Counted from the first letter of the stretch, positions 11,054-22,280 are shown. The stretch is 64,000 nt of DNA from Lojkania enalia (GCA_010094045.1 ML986626.1:186001-250000); one strand, 5' to 3'. A program made the numbers and translations. Notes: generated from the letters alone by a model not told the origin.

Positions 11054-12176
11054 ATGGGAAACAAGAATAAGGGCCACGCCTATGACTTCCAGGCACAGAT
11101 AGCGTGAGTGCTTCACAGTCCGTTATGGTACATACGGACATTGCAGACTAACTGTAAATATAGGCTAAGAGGCGTCACCATTCCCAACAAGTAGGGTTCC
11201 CCTCAGTTTTTGGATGAAGAGAGACCTATACCAAAGCAAAGGCTGACTGCATGGTAGGCTTAAATGCGATCGCTGCAGTAGGTATTTTGGCCACACGAGG
11301 TTTTCCCACAAGCAAATACTTGATGCCAAGCGTGCCATTAAGGATAAGGGTGTTAATGCTACTTACCGAATCAAGTGCATGGCCTGCGCCGGTGGTCCAC
11401 TAGTCGAGATCGAATGCATGATGTGCCACAAGACTAAGGGTCTCGAGGAGTTTGCGAAGGTTCAGCGTGCTAAGCCGGACAATGCGGTAAGGTCTAATGA
11501 GGGTTCTGACATGCAAGGCACTGACTTTATGTAGAAATGTATGGCCTGTGTGGAAGATCAGCTTGCCCTCGACGCCGTTGAACATGACAAGTACGAGGAC
11601 GGTCGCAAGGCCTTCGAGCAAGTGGACAGTTCAGGCGGCGTATATCCTGATTATTGGGTTCCGGATATGTCTACTGCATCAAACAGCGGCTTCGATGATG
11701 AAGATGACGCCAGCGGCGGTATCTCACTTGACACGGGCATGCGAAAGCTCTCAATCGCCAATTCAAGCGGTAACAGCTCAAGTCTGATTGGCTCTGAATT
11801 CAGCTATGGTGGACCGGTTCAGCATGCCGAACAAGAGTGGACACAAGTCCAGGGTGCCTTTTCCTGGAAGTCGAGTTCCAATACCTCTTCGGTGTCTGGG
11901 TTTGATCCGAGCAAATATGGCAACCCTTCCTTTCGCTCTTCCTCTGTTATAAGAACCACTGAAACCATCAATTCGACCTTCACTGAAAAATCTGAGATCA
12001 AGGGTGGTTGGGCTAAGATCAAGGCCTACAAGCCGCAGCCACAGGTAGTGCCAGCGTCAGCACCAGCACCTAAAGCTGAGTCTGTTGTGGAGGATGACTG
12101 GAGTTCTGACGAGTCTGAGAACGAAGAGAAGCAGGATAACAATGACGATAGCGACGAGAGCGACACGGAGATCTGA
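11054..12176 (+). CDS. Stc1-domain protein (four CxxC motifs)
   Basis: Member of the Stc1 family. S. pombe Stc1 bridges the RNAi machinery and the CLRC histone H3K9 methyltransferase complex; roles in filamentous fungi are largely untested. Four exons are predicted: 11054-11103, 11164-11190, 11258-11486 and 11535-12176, giving about 315 residues. The splice into exon 3 (acceptor at 11257, CTGAC branch site near 11243) is supported because it restores the first zinc pair CDRC (C29/C32). The other pairs are CMAC (C66/C69), CMMC (C79/C82) and CMAC (C104/C107). Between them lie the family signatures RFSHKQILDAKR and HKTKGLEEFAKVQR. The C-terminal half is Ser/Asp/Glu-rich and apparently disordered, ending in an acidic tail (DDSDESDTEI). 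Exon 2 is only 27 nt. A uORF precedes the start. Confidence 0.85.
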
Positions 12177-12779
12177 TGCTATGTACGGCTAAGGATCATT
12201 ATTTCATTCGATGTGAGAGCCGGGCTTTATGGATGCACAATCACGGAATCGGTATCATTGGTTGCGGCTTATGAATGACCCTTGGGATATCTACCTTTAA
12301 ACAGAATCTTGGAATATGATAGCATGGGCTTTTGAGAAAAGGCACATTGCTTCATCAAATCAAATAGATTTAACAACACTTCAATCCATGCCTGCTGAAG
12401 GCTGAAGTTGAATGTGAGAAGGACGAAACAGAAATTTACTGTTAGCAAATGGTGAAAAGATAACACGACTTGATCATCAAGAGCTCTAATCTGCATCTTC
12501 TCTTCGGCATCAGTCTAGATTAGAATTCAGATGAAGGTGAGAGAACTTAAATGATAAGCTCTATCACTCTATGGCTTGGCATGAATGTGAAAGTGAAAAG
12601 GGGTTGCACTAACCATTTTAGACCCTAATTGCCACCACGTGACCACGCGCGCTTTATGCGCAAACCTTAGAAACCCCCGCCTTTTATCTTTAGTCTCAGC
12701 TTCCTAACAGGCTTCCAACCCTCCCCAAACGGTTTGCGCCTTTAGAAGTCGTCGTATATTCCAGTTAAACAAAGACGAA
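12177..12779. other. spacer between the Stc1-domain gene and RAD7
   Basis: No gene seen. It contains the 3' flank of the Stc1-domain gene and the RAD7 promoter; the 100 bases before 12780 are C/T-rich. Confidence 0.5.
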
Positions 12780-14973
12780 ATGTAAGTTCTACGATCGAGA
12801 ACTTTCTGTAGCAATGCTAATGCTAGCCTACTAGGTCGGGTCGCCGTAGTCGAAATAGCGCCGGCATTCGAGGCCCGTATGTTCCATGATATTCTTTAAA
12901 AACCTGCCTATGGAATTCTGATAGTTTTTGTAGTCATTCTGCCTTGACTGACTTCTTAGCGGTGAGTTTAAAGTAACCTTTAGAGATTGGCATTGTATAA
13001 GTCTGGCTGACTCGTTGCGTTTAGGCTAACAACATCTCCGCGCAAGAAATTCGCGATTCGTACCGCCAACGTCTCCAGCGCGCCGAACAAGATGCCGCCG
13101 CGGTTTCAGAAGAAAATGGCGAGGGCCCCGCAACGCAAGCACAAGGCGGAGACGATGAAGGACAAAGGGAAGATGTTCAAGCAGAATCATCTGCGATGGC
13201 AGTAGAGCGCACCAGAAAGCGTAAGCGCGATCAAGAAGATGCCATCGCCAAGATAAAGAAGGGTAAAGAATCCAAGAAGAAGGCTGCGAAGTCGAAGAAG
13301 AAGAAGCGGGGTTCCGACGATGAAGGTGATTCAGACTTCGATTTCGAAGACATGTACAAGAAGGCGAAGAAACTGCCGGGTCAATTGGAAAACTGCGAGC
13401 TTTGTGAGAAACGATTCACAGTCACTTCATATAGCAAGGCTGGACCCGACGGTGGTTTGCTTTGCACATCTTGTGGAAAAGAGATGACGAAGGAAGCTAA
13501 GGCGACGGCGAAGGCTGCAAAGCCTGTTATTCGTAAGGCTCGAAGAAAGATTGAGAGCAACCGCTTGGACGGTATTACTACTCGTGGACCCAAGACTCTG
13601 CAGCAATTGTGCATCGAGAAGCTCGCGAAGCATGCAGACGATATTGAAGAATTGGGCGAGATGCCCGATGCCATCATGAATAGATTGAGCGAGATCTTCT
13701 CGAAGAAGCGCGCCATAAACCCCACAACGGTCAAGCTATTTCTTCAACCTGACATGGACACGGTTGTCATCCATGAGGCTGCCTGTATGTATGTTCTTCT
13801 TTTTCTCAGAACGCTGTTTGCTAAAAAGATTCAGCTCTTGAGACCGAGGATTTCGATCAAGTCTTTGCAGTCGTACCCAATATCACGAAGCTTGCTCTCC
13901 GCAACTGCTGTCAGTTCAAGGATACCAATGTGGAGTATATGATTGAGAAAGCCAAAAAGCTCAAGGACATCCAGCTGTTGGGTGCGAACCTTGTTTCGAA
14001 CGACAAATGGGTTGATCTCTTCATCGCCCGTGGCCATGATCTCAGGTCCCTAAAGCTGGAGTGGCTAGACGCCGCATTTGATGATCAAGCTGTTGAAGCT
14101 CTTACAACATTCTGTCCGAATTTGGAGCGACTGAAGTTGGAGCGCTGCAAGCAGCTCGGTGTTGACAGCATAGATGCCATTGCTCGTCTAGAGAAGCTGG
14201 AGCACCTAACACTCCGCTTCTGTAAGGATGTACCGCGCGATCGCCTCGTCAATCTAGTCAGTCAGATTGGCACAAATCTGCAGACACTCTGCTTGGAGAA
14301 CTTCATCGATAGCGCCATAGAGGACATTGAGGGGGAGTACCAGACGGAATCCGACGATCTGCTCCTCGACACGATTCACAATACTTGCCGTCATCTCACT
14401 AAGCTTCGCTTTACTGAGAACCACGAATGCTCGGATCAAGGATATGTGAATCTGTTCACCGAGTGGGAGAATCCACCGCTTCGCTACATCGACTTCAATG
14501 CGACTCGAGATGTTGATAACTCGAACCCGGACGGTCCTGAAGACTTTCCCATCGGTCTCGCCTCCGTAGGGTTTAAGGCCCTCATGGCACACTCTGGCTC
14601 GCGCCTCGAGTACCTTGATGTCGCCTCCTGCCGACATATCACGCATGAGACTTTTGCTAACATCTTCGACGGCGTCAAGCAATACCCTCATCTTCAAGAG
14701 ATCAACATGTCATTCTGTCCCGTCGTCGATACCCAGATCGTTGCCGCCATCTTCCGCTCCTGCCCTAAAATCAAGAAGGTTGTGACGTTCGGATGTTTCG
14801 AGGTTGCCGATGTGGTAGTGCCCAGAGGCATCGTGTTGATTGGCGCGCCGAAAGCTCAGGATGCGATTGAGCAGTTTGGTGATGTAGTCATGGATTTCCA
14901 GAAGGAGTTGATGCGTGAGATGGAGAAGGATCGAGCGATGATGGCTAGGGTTGTTGTCCCAGTCATGGCTTAG
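12780..14973 (+). CDS. RAD7: nucleotide excision repair protein Rad7
   Basis: Leucine-rich-repeat subunit of the Rad7-Rad16 complex that recognises UV damage in non-transcribed DNA and acts with an Elongin/cullin ubiquitin ligase. Five exons are predicted: 12780-12781, 12835-12876, 12934-12961, 13025-13784 and 13835-14973, giving about 656 residues. The first coding exon holds only A and T of the start codon; the G is supplied by exon 2 after a GTAAGT intron. This is the only way found to give the conserved leader an ATG. The N-terminus contains SALTDFLAANNISAQEIR, followed by a Lys-rich segment (about 85-125). A CxxC pair near residue 145 (CELCEKRF) and another about 25 residues later (LCTSCGKE) suggest a zinc site. 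Leucine-rich repeats occupy about residues 270-620 (LRSLKLEWLDAAF, LERLKLERCKQLG, LEHLTLRFCKDV). Confidence 0.9.
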
Positions 14974-15639
14974 ATGGTAGGATTTTGAAAAAAAAGATCA
15001 TGGAGAGGTGCATGTGTTATGAATGAATGCTGCGTTATGTGTTAGGCGCATGGTTGTGACTGGATTTTTCTTTTTGCGTGGCGTGTATATGGCTAGATAG
15101 GTTCAGCTCCTGCGGAAGAAGACGTATAAAGTGTCACACGAAAAATAGGCCATCGTATGGTGTATAAGTAAACATGCAGCTCTCTTATGTGATCGAAAGT
15201 CCTTTGCATCAGGCAATGGACAACGATAGGACGTGTCTGCAGATTACAATGCTCCTAGAGCAAGCCAATTCTAGCGATCGCTTGCCAGCTTTAGTGCGTA
15301 GTAGTCAGTGTGAGTTAAGTAAGGTATTAAGAGCCTTCCAAAAAAAAAAAAAAAAAAAAAAATTTTTTCGCATGTCTACGAATCGTCGAAAAGGTACAAA
15401 GAGTATCTACGTATACGAAATGGTCAGAATGGAATTTCATATCAATCTTGAAGATGGAGGGGCATTTCATTGTCTGACATTTGATGAACAGATCAGACCG
15501 GAAAGTGCATTGATTGGTAGTATTATCTACTCATTTCGCCATTCCACCGTAACCGAACCCAATTTATACGCAGCAAAAAGCCTGGTATGAAGACGAACAG
15601 AGCTCCCACCTCGCAACAGTCCTAGCAATTCGTAACAGC
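14974..15639. other. convergent spacer between RAD7 and RPS10
   Basis: About 670 bp holding the 3' flanks of two convergent genes. A 23-nt A run lies at 15340-15362, immediately followed by six T. The plus-strand frame at 15174-15590 runs through the A tract as poly-Lys and is not credible. Confidence 0.5.
15340..15362 (+). repeat. poly(A) tract of 23 nt
   Basis: Uninterrupted adenine run followed by TTTTTT, between two convergent 3' ends. It could be a simple mononucleotide repeat or a relic of a retroposed poly(A) tail; no flanking coding remnant or target duplication was recognised. Confidence 0.9.
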
Positions 15640-16439
15640 TTAGGAAGGAGGAGCACCACGTCCACGTCCGAATCCACCACGGAACTCAGGCTTGAACTCG
15701 CCCGGAGCACCGCCCTCACCTTTCTCAGCATCACGTCGCCTATAGCCCTCACGGTCACCACGTCCGCCGCGTCCACCACCGCGCCTCTCGCGGTCATCAC
15801 CTCCGAGCATGCCCCGAGGAGGAGCATTTGAGCGCTGCTGCTTGATGTGCGTCTGGGGTACGATCTCGGCGGGGAGGTGGAGCCATTCACGGAGGTAATC
15901 GAGACCCTCAGGGGTTAGGGTATAGTAGTAATACTGCCATGAGAAACGAGTCTTGAGGTATCCGCGGGAGGTGAGAGACTGGCCTGCAAATTCATCAGTC
16001 TTCCGGTTCCTCACACGCGGTGGATGGATGCTGTGAGGGAAGACGCTTACAAGCCTTGACGACGTAAAGGTTCTTGGTATCGATATCGCCATGCTTGGGC
16101 ATGTTCAGATCCTTCTTCGCGACGAGTACGCCCTCTGTGGTGACCGTGTGTCAGCCTGTCCTTATATGCAGCATGAAGCTGCGAAGTATAGAAATTGTGC
16201 CATAGCCATGGCTCGACGGGAGGAATATTTACTAACCTCGGAAGAGGTACCTGTGAAGCAATTGTAAGCAAAATGCAACTGCAATAAGATGAATTTATCA
16301 AAGGAAACTGCGAAACGAGGCACAGTCAAGCCGGACAATTTCAAAGTGAAATTCTAAGTCTAGATCATGCCGGGCAATTGAGGATGGTGAGGTGGACTGA
16401 CTCGTGGATCTTCTTGCGATCGGCCTTGGGAATAAGCAT
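15640..16439 (-). CDS. RPS10: 40S ribosomal protein S10 (eS10)
   Basis: Small-subunit ribosomal protein located at the beak of the 40S head. Four exons are predicted: 16439-16402, 16250-16237, 16134-16051 and 15983-15640, giving 159 residues. Exon 2 is a 14-nt microexon that supplies the conserved YLFR. The sequence begins [19 protein letters not shown] and continues [28 protein letters not shown] and [20 protein letters not shown], which are diagnostic of eS10. The C-terminal tail is Gly/Arg-rich ([16 protein letters not shown] and GRGRG), as usual for the family. The introns of about 151, 102 and 67 nt sit early in the gene, as in many fungal ribosomal protein genes. It is divergent from SDE2, with 305 bp between start codons. 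Confidence 0.93.
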
Positions 16440-16744
16440 CTTGACGGTATTGAAGCGGTCGTGAGATGCTGCGATGGGTGATAGGTGGTGGTCGATGAAG
16501 GTCGATAGTCGAACAGCACAAACCCATGATTGTGTGGGTGACTGGTGCGGGCTCGCTTAAGGCATTAGCGTCCGTAATTCTTGGCGCGATATACAGTCCA
16601 TCAGCCTCACAGAACCTTACCCTTGACGTGCCACTTGACTACTTAGACCCTCTAAGGGCACATTCGCACGCGAACGCCGCTCAACCTCTCACCTCGGATT
16701 TATACGGACCAATTTCACAGAATTTGCGGGCATCCTGCCACATT
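16440..16744. promoter_or_regulatory. bidirectional promoter region RPS10 / SDE2
   Basis: The 305 bp between the two divergent start codons must contain both promoters. The frame of SDE2 is open upstream through this region and contains an ATG at 16526, but the conserved ubiquitin-fold N-terminus starts at 16745. No specific factor site is claimed. Confidence 0.55.
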
Positions 16745-17566
16745 ATGGCTTCCGCCACACTCTCTGCGATTACTGTCATTGTCGATAGCCTCCGCGGCCA
16801 GAACATCGCTTTCACAATCCCAAAAGACGCACCCCTCACATCCATCTACGACACTCTCTACGAGCGCGCCCCATGGATCCAAAACTCTACTTACATCCTG
16901 ACCACCAACTCGCGCCGTGCCGTCCGCCATAACGCCGCTACCCCAATCTCATCACTGCTCGCCTCCACCGACACATTCCTCCCCCTCCGTCTAACGGTCC
17001 CGCTATGTGGCGGAAAAGGAGGTTTCGGATCCCAGCTTCGCGCCCAGGGCGGCCGCATGTCGTCACGCAAGAAGCGCGCCAACGGCGACGCAAACGGCTC
17101 TTCGCGCAACCTAGATGGCCGGCGCCTCCGCACTGTCAACGAAGCAAAAGCACTCGCCGAGTACCTCGCCATCAAGCCGGAAATGGATCAAAAGGAAAAG
17201 GCCGAGCGGCGGAAGCGATGGGAGGAGATCATCGCCAGCACCGAGCGGAAGAAGGAGGAGATTTTGAATGGAAGGGCGCAGGCGCGGTTGGATGGCGAGT
17301 GGGTTGAGGCGAAGGAGGAGGCGGAGAGTAAGACTAGGGAAGCTATTAAGAGGATGCTACAGGTGCAGAGGGAGAGCTCGGAAGAGGATGAGGAGCAGGG
17401 TGGGCCGGTGCAGGCGACATCGAGCTCGAAGTCTGCGCAGCAGAGAACGATGTTTGGGTGGGATGATGAAGATGATGAGTTCATGAGTGATAGCGAGGAG
17501 GAAGAAGTGCAGGAGGGGGGTGTCAAAGAGGGGTATGAAGGCAAAGGCAAGGCAAAGGCTGTTTAA
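16745..17566 (+). CDS. SDE2: Sde2 splicing and genome-maintenance factor, ubiquitin-fold precursor
   Basis: Orthologue of S. pombe Sde2. The precursor has an N-terminal ubiquitin-like fold that is removed by deubiquitinases, leaving a Lys-initiated C-terminal protein that joins spliceosomes and supports telomeric silencing and genome stability. It is a single exon of 273 residues (S. pombe protein about 260). The ubiquitin-like part spans residues 1-90 and ends in the processing signature CGG/KGGFGS at residues 88-96. The following conserved segment is RAQGGRMSSRKKRA and LRTVNEAKALAEYLA. A charged coiled-coil region (about 145-220, KEKAERRKRWEEI) and an acidic C-terminus (DDEDDEFMSDSEEEE) follow. 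ATG 16745 is chosen over the in-frame ATG 16526 because the upstream 73 codons have no counterpart in the family. Confidence 0.9.
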   Translation: MASATLSAITVIVDSLRGQNIAFTIPKDAPLTSIYDTLYERAPWIQNSTYILTTNSRRAVRHNAATPISSLLASTDTFLPLRLTVPLCGGKGGFGSQLRAQGGRMSSRKKRANGDANGSSRNLDGRRLRTVNEAKALAEYLAIKPEMDQKEKAERRKRWEEIIASTERKKEEILNGRAQARLDGEWVEAKEEAESKTREAIKRMLQVQRESSEEDEEQGGPVQATSSSKSAQQRTMFGWDDEDDEFMSDSEEEEVQEGGVKEGYEGKGKAKAV

Positions 17567-18522
17567 TCTCAATCTTTCTTTTAGGTTCCTACATGCATAT
17601 TTTGAAACGGGAAAGGGTAACTTTATTTTGCACAGCAAGGCGTTTTGGGAAGCCATCCGGTATTTTGATATCTAGATACGCGTGGTCCTTTTCCTTGGAC
17701 AGTACGAATATCAACATTCTCCCACCATACCCCTACTCTCCCCACTCTTTCGCCGAGCACCACCCCCTCCTCGCTCAAGGCCTCTATCCCTCCAAACCCA
17801 CTAGCTACCCTAGCCTCTCCCATTTCCGGCACCGTCTTACCTCCCGCCCCGCCTTCCTGAATCGACTGGCCATATCGAATCTTCTCAGCAGGTGTAACGC
17901 CCTGTATGTTCAGATTGTTTATCGTAGACTTGTCGGTTTTTTTTTTTTGGTGGAGCCTGTTGCCAGATCTGTGATGTGCTCGTCAGAGTTCCGCGAGGAA
18001 TTTTTTTTTTTTCTTGGTAGCTATAGGCCGACATACCACCTAATTGACCTGCTAGTTTGGCGTGCGGAACTGTGTAGGCCTAATTTATTTCGTATCTAAT
18101 CTCATTAGGACGGGAATATTTATGAATTAGGATATGCGTCATTGCGAGTTCTGCTCTTTGCCGCCGGGCTCGATGTCTGCGAGATTGTTCGGTATTGTGA
18201 GGTGTTAATTACTGTCTAGAGTATGCAAAAGACAAATTGATTTAAACTAGTCTGAATTATAGGGAATGTCTTTCTAAACATATAATTGTCTATAAGCTCG
18301 AGTTACGTAGAGTAGGAGCTTGTGAGGCTCAATATCGTGACGTAGTTCGCGCCAGCGAATTACAGAACACCGGAATGCTTCCACCTCAATAATGTCATAT
18401 GTTCGTCCAAACGCCCGTCAAATTGTAAATTGAGCGACCTATTTCGTCGCAGCACCCATAAAACCCTTGCTACGCTTAATCGAAATCAACGCCCATTATG
18501 AAACTGCATCAACATTAGCATG
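17567..18522. other. convergent spacer between SDE2 and the RFC subunit gene
   Basis: About 950 bp with no supportable gene. Two T runs of about 12 nt occur at 17937-17948 and 18001-18012. The plus-strand frame at 17593-18099 lacks family features and crosses both T runs. Confidence 0.5.
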
Positions 18523-19694
18523 TTATACATTGCGGGCACTGCGATCATACCTTTCGTATATCCGCATATACTTCGCGACGAATGCCTCGAGATGGAAAAT
18601 AACCTTGCTCCCAGTTCTGCACCGATGCTCATAAAATGCGGCCCATTTGATGACTTCGGGCTTAAGTTCGTCCTGTGTTTTGGGAATGAGCTTCCATGTC
18701 AGAGTCTTGATGATTGTTGTAGGATCGATACAGTGTGACAGTAGGTCGTAGAGCTGTGCTCGCACTTGGAGAAGGCGCGCTGGACTCCGTTCCTGGACAA
18801 TCTGGTCGGCGATTTGTGCGATGAGCGCTTCCCAATCTGGGGGTGGAATATGTGTGGTTTCGGTAACGTTCTCACTACAATCTCCTATTAGCGCGCAATA
18901 GTCTCTCATATTTAGAAAGGACTTACTTTTGTGCGTGCACCGCCTCATACATCAACAGTGCTCTCCTCAGATTCCTCCCGCTATCCCTCGCAATCCTCTT
19001 ATTCAACGTCGGCACCTCCTTCCAGCCCTCTTTCGTGCCCACTTTCTTTAGCACCGCGCAGATCTCGTCCTCCGTCGGCGCCGCAACGCGTACAAGCAAT
19101 GTCCTACTCCGAATTGGTGCAATGATATTACTCGTCGAATTGGCCAACAGGATTAGCCTCAAGTTCGGACTGTACTTCTCCATCGTTCGTCTAAGCGCCG
19201 CCTGCGCATCCCTCGTTAAGTGATCCGCTTCATTGATAACCACAACCTTGAAGCGCTGCTTTGCGCTGAGATCAACTTGTTGTGTTTGCGCGACTTCCTT
19301 GAGGAGGTCCTGGATGACTACTCTATCAAAGTTTCCGACATCTGAAGGAGTGATTTCGAGATGGTAAACGGAGGCTACGATATTGAATTCGAGTTTGCGA
19401 TTGGAGGTCGTCTGGAAGACACGAGCGTCGATCTTGATCTTTTCGACACCGGGGCCGTAGAGCTCTTTTAAAGTTGCTACAATGCGAGTCTTCTTACCGG
19501 CGCCGGAAGGTCCGTACACCAAGAGGTGTGGGAAGTCACCGCTCTGTGCCTGTGAAGCCATCCATCAGCGGGGTATTTGACGAAATGAACTGCACGAGCG
19601 GACTCACGAGAGCTCTTAGTCGCTCTGAAAGCTCTGGATGGTAGCTGAGAGCATCAAGACTCCGTGGCCGATATTTGTCAACTAGGAGAGCCAT
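18523..19694 (-). CDS. RFC3: replication factor C subunit (human RFC3 / yeast Rfc5)
   Basis: Small subunit of the clamp loader that opens and loads PCNA. Naming differs: it corresponds to human and S. pombe RFC3 and to S. cerevisiae Rfc5. Three exons are predicted: 19694-19608, 19549-18927 and 18874-18523, giving 353 residues (yeast Rfc5 has 354). The N-terminus is MALLVDKYRPRSLDALSYH. The Walker A motif GPSGAGKKTR lies near residues 42-51. The degenerate Walker B VVINEADHL and the sensor/arginine region LILLANSTSNIIAPIRSR follow. The GKKTR and NEAD variants identify this subunit among the four small RFCs. A C-terminal helical collar domain completes the protein. Introns have canonical GTGAGT and GTAAGT donors. 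Confidence 0.94.
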
Positions 19695-20329
19695 TGTAGA
19701 GTTCGATGGGTGTCGTCTTTCGTGAACTACCACGAATTCTGAAGCTGGGACGCGTAGCATTAAGTCGCGTGGAGTGGCTTGGCGCGTACTACGTGCACCA
19801 CATGATCGCGCATTCCTACCAAGCACCTGTAATAGAGACAAGAACGTCGTATATTGCAATTTCTGCACAACCGGAAGTTCATCCGAGGTCATGCTAGTAT
19901 ATATCAAGTGTCAAGATCAAGGTAAATGTAAATTCTCAATCTGAATAACCTTTCCAAACTTCTCTGTGTCCTAGCATACATCGAGCGCAGCGCCCAGGAA
20001 CGACCGCCTAAAATAGCACATATGGAAGCCAACCTGGCCAAATACAAGGCAATCAGAAAGAAGCCTGCCCCCAATGCACCAACCTATGTAAATGCAAAAA
20101 GGGTATGTAATCGGTAAACGCTGCCATAAAAAAAAAAGCGGTATTTGACCTAGACCAATCTCGCGCAACACGTCCAGAGGGGTTCCAGCTGCGATTTCAT
20201 TGAATATACAAAAGAAAAGGTTAAAATGAGAGTGGAAACCCTGGAGAATCCAAGCTCCAGAGCTGAAAGGAAGCCCGTTATTATATCATGAACATTCTTT
20301 ATCCCGGAAAGCTATGCAAGAATCCCAGT
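19695..20329. other. spacer between the RFC subunit gene and the DUF7514 gene
   Basis: No supportable gene; it includes the RFC subunit promoter on the right-facing side and the 3' flank of the DUF7514 gene. Confidence 0.5.
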
Positions 20330-22280
20330 TTAATACCGTCGAGGCTCACTTCTGTCGTAATTGGTACTATATCCCCTATTTCTGTAATAGTCATCATCAT
20401 ATCCTGACCGGGATTCATAAGAGCTGTCACTCAAACCAGCAGTGCTTCTCCTCGTAGGGCCTCCTAAAGTAGCGTCCTCCTCAGCCTGCCGTCTCGCCCA
20501 TTCGTTCCTCTTCTTTTCTGAGTCCTTGGTAAACCGCCGGTTGTCTTCTTCCGAATCATACATGCTAGAATAGTAGCTGCCAGGAATATCGCGTACGTTT
20601 GGATCAGATCTGGTGCCATAGTTTGTAAAGCTTGGGCTTCTCGGACGACGACCAGTAACATTCGAGCTAGTTCGGGGGTGCTGATTGTGTGATGAGCTTG
20701 ACGATGGGATCCACTGACTTTGACTCGCAGAAGACGGGGCCCGTCGTCGCTGCTGTTCATGAAACGACGAATCCGACTGTACGCTTCTACTAAGTTCATC
20801 GTCGTATACTTTGCCGCCGCCAGGAGCTGCTGTGTAAGGCTTCCTTTCGCGCTCGATTGGGATGGAAATCGGAGTGCTATCTTCATCGTCCGAGTCAATA
20901 GCTCTAGTGTCTGCCTGTGATGCATATCGACTCCGCTCACGTTCTAGGCTTGGTGTTTGCCCGTTGCTCGGATTCATCGGTGGAGGTGGGGGAAATGTTG
21001 GTGCTTTACGAAGCGGCCGAATACCCTCTACGGAAAGAGCTGCAGCGCAGCGTTGTTGGGCTGGGAGATTTTCCTGGTGTGGGAACAGCCGTCGAGGGAG
21101 CTCTTTTGGAAAGCGTTCTTTGCAATCATCTGCGTTGCTGATGGGCATATCTAAAACCGCCTTTGACAAGCGTTCATACTCAGTATCTGGATACGCCTGG
21201 ATCATTGCCGTCATCCATTCTTCAAACCCTTCCGGGGTAAGGGCCGGAATGTGGGGTTGATCTGAGAGATGCGGCTGAATAAGGTGGTGCTGACATCGCA
21301 TGTCTCGATAGATCTTACCCAGCGTGGCATATGGCAACTTATCAAATATTGCTATCGATGGATTAGCCCGCCAATATCCTAGCTTAGCGCGGTTGCTGAC
21401 TTACTCTGCCAGGGGTAGATCTCATCGGGAAGCTTGACGTCATCATAGAATCTGGCCATCTTCGACGGTGAGATAACCAAACTCTTTTTCGGCTCATAAT
21501 CATCAATCTGTTAGAGATGTTAGTCGCCGCCTACAGGACGTTGAAACCTAACATTCTTACAAGATGCACGGCTAGACCGCGGAGGAATTGTCCTAAGCGT
21601 GGTGTAGGGAGGCCTTGGGGGTCAAACAAACATTGCCACATTTTTTCGATGGGCGTGAAGTCGCCATCTTGCGACATCCTTGAGGCGGGAGGAGGCCTTG
21701 GGCGTGAGTGTGGGTCGTGCGGGATGTTTGTGCTCCGTTCATGCCGTGGAGTTGGTGTGTCGCCCGCACCGTCAAACATAGGATCTCGTGCTAATGGATC
21801 GGGGGATGTGGATCCATGACTGGAGAAGTCATGATGTTTTGGAGATGGTGGAGTGTATACGTTGCCTGCGGACGACGTGGAGATCGGAGACTGTGGGACA
21901 TAGCCCTGCGGCCCGGGAGCGGGCTGAGCCTGGCTAGGAACGCCAACACCCTTTGACTTGATTTCCTCGAGGACGGATTTTTTCACCTCTGCAGTAATCT
22001 GGGCAATGAGGTCAGGGTCTACTGCCCTCGCTGAGTTCGACTTGTCAAACGCATTGTTGAGCGCATTATTGAGCGGCTGCACAGAAGGCTGAGGGACGCC
22101 TTCTGAAGGAGCGCTGGACGATGCGCGCGATCGCGGGCTGGATGGTTCGCGGTAGTGGGAATTTTGACGTTGCGACGGTTGATATGATCGCGAGTCGTAC
22201 GCTTGGTCGTAATACGACGAAAACGATGAAAATGAGTGTTGGGGATCGGACTGGTTGCGGTAGCCGTCCGACGCAGCCAT
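20330..22280 (-). CDS. DUF7514-type fungal protein, function unknown
   Basis: Three exons are predicted: 22280-21561, 21507-21405 and 21351-20330, giving about 614 residues. Residues 1-215 are low-complexity and Ser/Pro/Gln-rich, with one helical stretch near 85-110 (LIAQITAEVKKSVLEEIK). A globular domain covers about 215-370: FTPIEKMWQCLFDPQGLPT, LGQFLRGLAVHL, DDYEPKKSLVISPSKMARFY, LPDEIYPWQ and GKIYRDMRCQHHLIQP. This matches my recollection of the fungal DUF7514 domain, which has no assigned function. The C-terminal 240 residues are disordered, rich in Ser, Arg and Tyr (YESRSGYDDDYYRNRGY). The whole design suggests a cytoplasmic or nuclear regulatory protein, but nothing in the sequence fixes a role. 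Intron junctions are canonical and keep the domain continuous. Confidence 0.8.

Noticed and set aside
15174..15590. 138-codon plus-strand frame between RAD7 and RPS10
   Set aside because: It runs through a 23-nt A tract as poly-Lys and shows no protein-like pattern.
16526..16744. 73-codon N-terminal extension of SDE2
   Set aside because: The conserved ubiquitin-like fold starts at the ATG at 16745; the extension lies in the shared promoter with RPS10.
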